A program made the translations under genes and the position numbers. A stretch of 31,790 nucleotides of DNA from NCBI GenBank assembly GCA_004557185.1, contig SFEP01000024.1:1-31790 (forward strand), read 5' to 3'. A model generated the notes under the pieces. That model was not told where the DNA came from, did not search any database, and saw nothing but the letters and a program-made list of their open reading frames with translations. Source of the stretch: Bacteroidales bacterium. Its GTDB lineage: Bacteria > Bacteroidota > Bacteroidia > Bacteroidales > Bacteroidaceae. This document shows positions 31,651-31,790 of the stretch, piece after piece; within the stretch, counting starts at the first letter, position 1; the number at the start of each line of letters is the position of its first letter.

Positions 31651-31722
31651 GCCGCCGTGGGAGAAAAATCCCCAGCCGTGGAAGAAAGTGACCACGGCGT
31701 GGAAGAAAGTTGGATTTCATCC
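31651..31722. repeat. Palindromic element A, copy 5 (solo, right edge decayed)
   Basis: GCCGC is followed by 21-bp units starting CGTGG at 31656, 31677 and 31698. The third unit loses the CCACG end and reads TTGGATTTC, though a CATCC edge is still visible. No element B follows within the 68 bp left in the window. A short frame from ATG 31737 is open to the window edge, but no family is recognisable. Confidence 0.75.
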
Positions 31723-31790
31723 GACCTTTTCTCGCCATGGCATCGCTCAAATCCTCTCGGCTTTGGCGCTGCTCATTTGGCTTAACGAAA

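Overview
This window looks like part of a GC-rich Bacteroidales chromosome, possibly Prevotellaceae. The evidence is the Bacteroidetes-type -7 promoter motif TAnnTTTG before many genes, weak Shine-Dalgarno sequences, lipoproteins with acidic residues just after the lipobox cysteine, TonB-dependent receptors, and the syntenic block ftsX-DUF3098-uppP-truB-queA-folK. Genus-level placement is inference only.

Layout. Positions 1-154 hold the end of a probable recX with a strong terminator. Positions 872-7243 hold a surface locus: a TonB-dependent receptor, a DUF5689 lipoprotein, a two-module choice-of-anchor J lipoprotein and a secreted DNA/RNA non-specific endonuclease. Together these suggest capture and breakdown of extracellular nucleic acid. 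Positions 7573-12547 hold the core operon, whose last gene is a FolK-GNAT fusion. Next come rpsO, an SLC13-type permease with a regulatory RCK_C insert, a small beta-barrel protein and an ABM-domain monooxygenase. Positions 17168-21682 hold a DUF4595-like lipoprotein, an OmpH/Skp chaperone, murI and a second TonB-dependent receptor. nadB lies on the minus strand (22317-23906), diverging from a large M16 metallopeptidase gene (24092-26911).

The most interesting genes are at 27269-31510. They form a compact ubiquitin-like conjugation/deconjugation locus: an E2-like protein whose N-terminus carries two protein-identical 45-residue repeats, a JAB/JAMM isopeptidase-like protein with a PQQ(P/Q)AQGY repeat tail (start codon 2 nt after the previous stop), an E1/ThiF-like adenylyltransferase, and a multi-span membrane protein with a bacterial SH3 domain and two copies of FDQFGRRxTS. 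No ubiquitin-like modifier is recognisable in the window.

The most unusual non-coding feature is a family of modular palindromic elements. Two word families, A (CGTGG/CCACG) and B (TACGTA), share one architecture: a 5-bp edge, three 21-bp units and a 4-bp edge, 72 bp in all. They occur as A-B pairs with an exact 33-bp spacer at 302-478, 12770-12946 and 21733-21909. A one-unit A copy lies at 21943-21972 and a solo A copy at 31651-31722. Other degenerate short-period tandem arrays (20, 21 and 23-25 bp) fill further intergenic gaps. No tRNA, rRNA, CRISPR array, transposase or integrase was seen.
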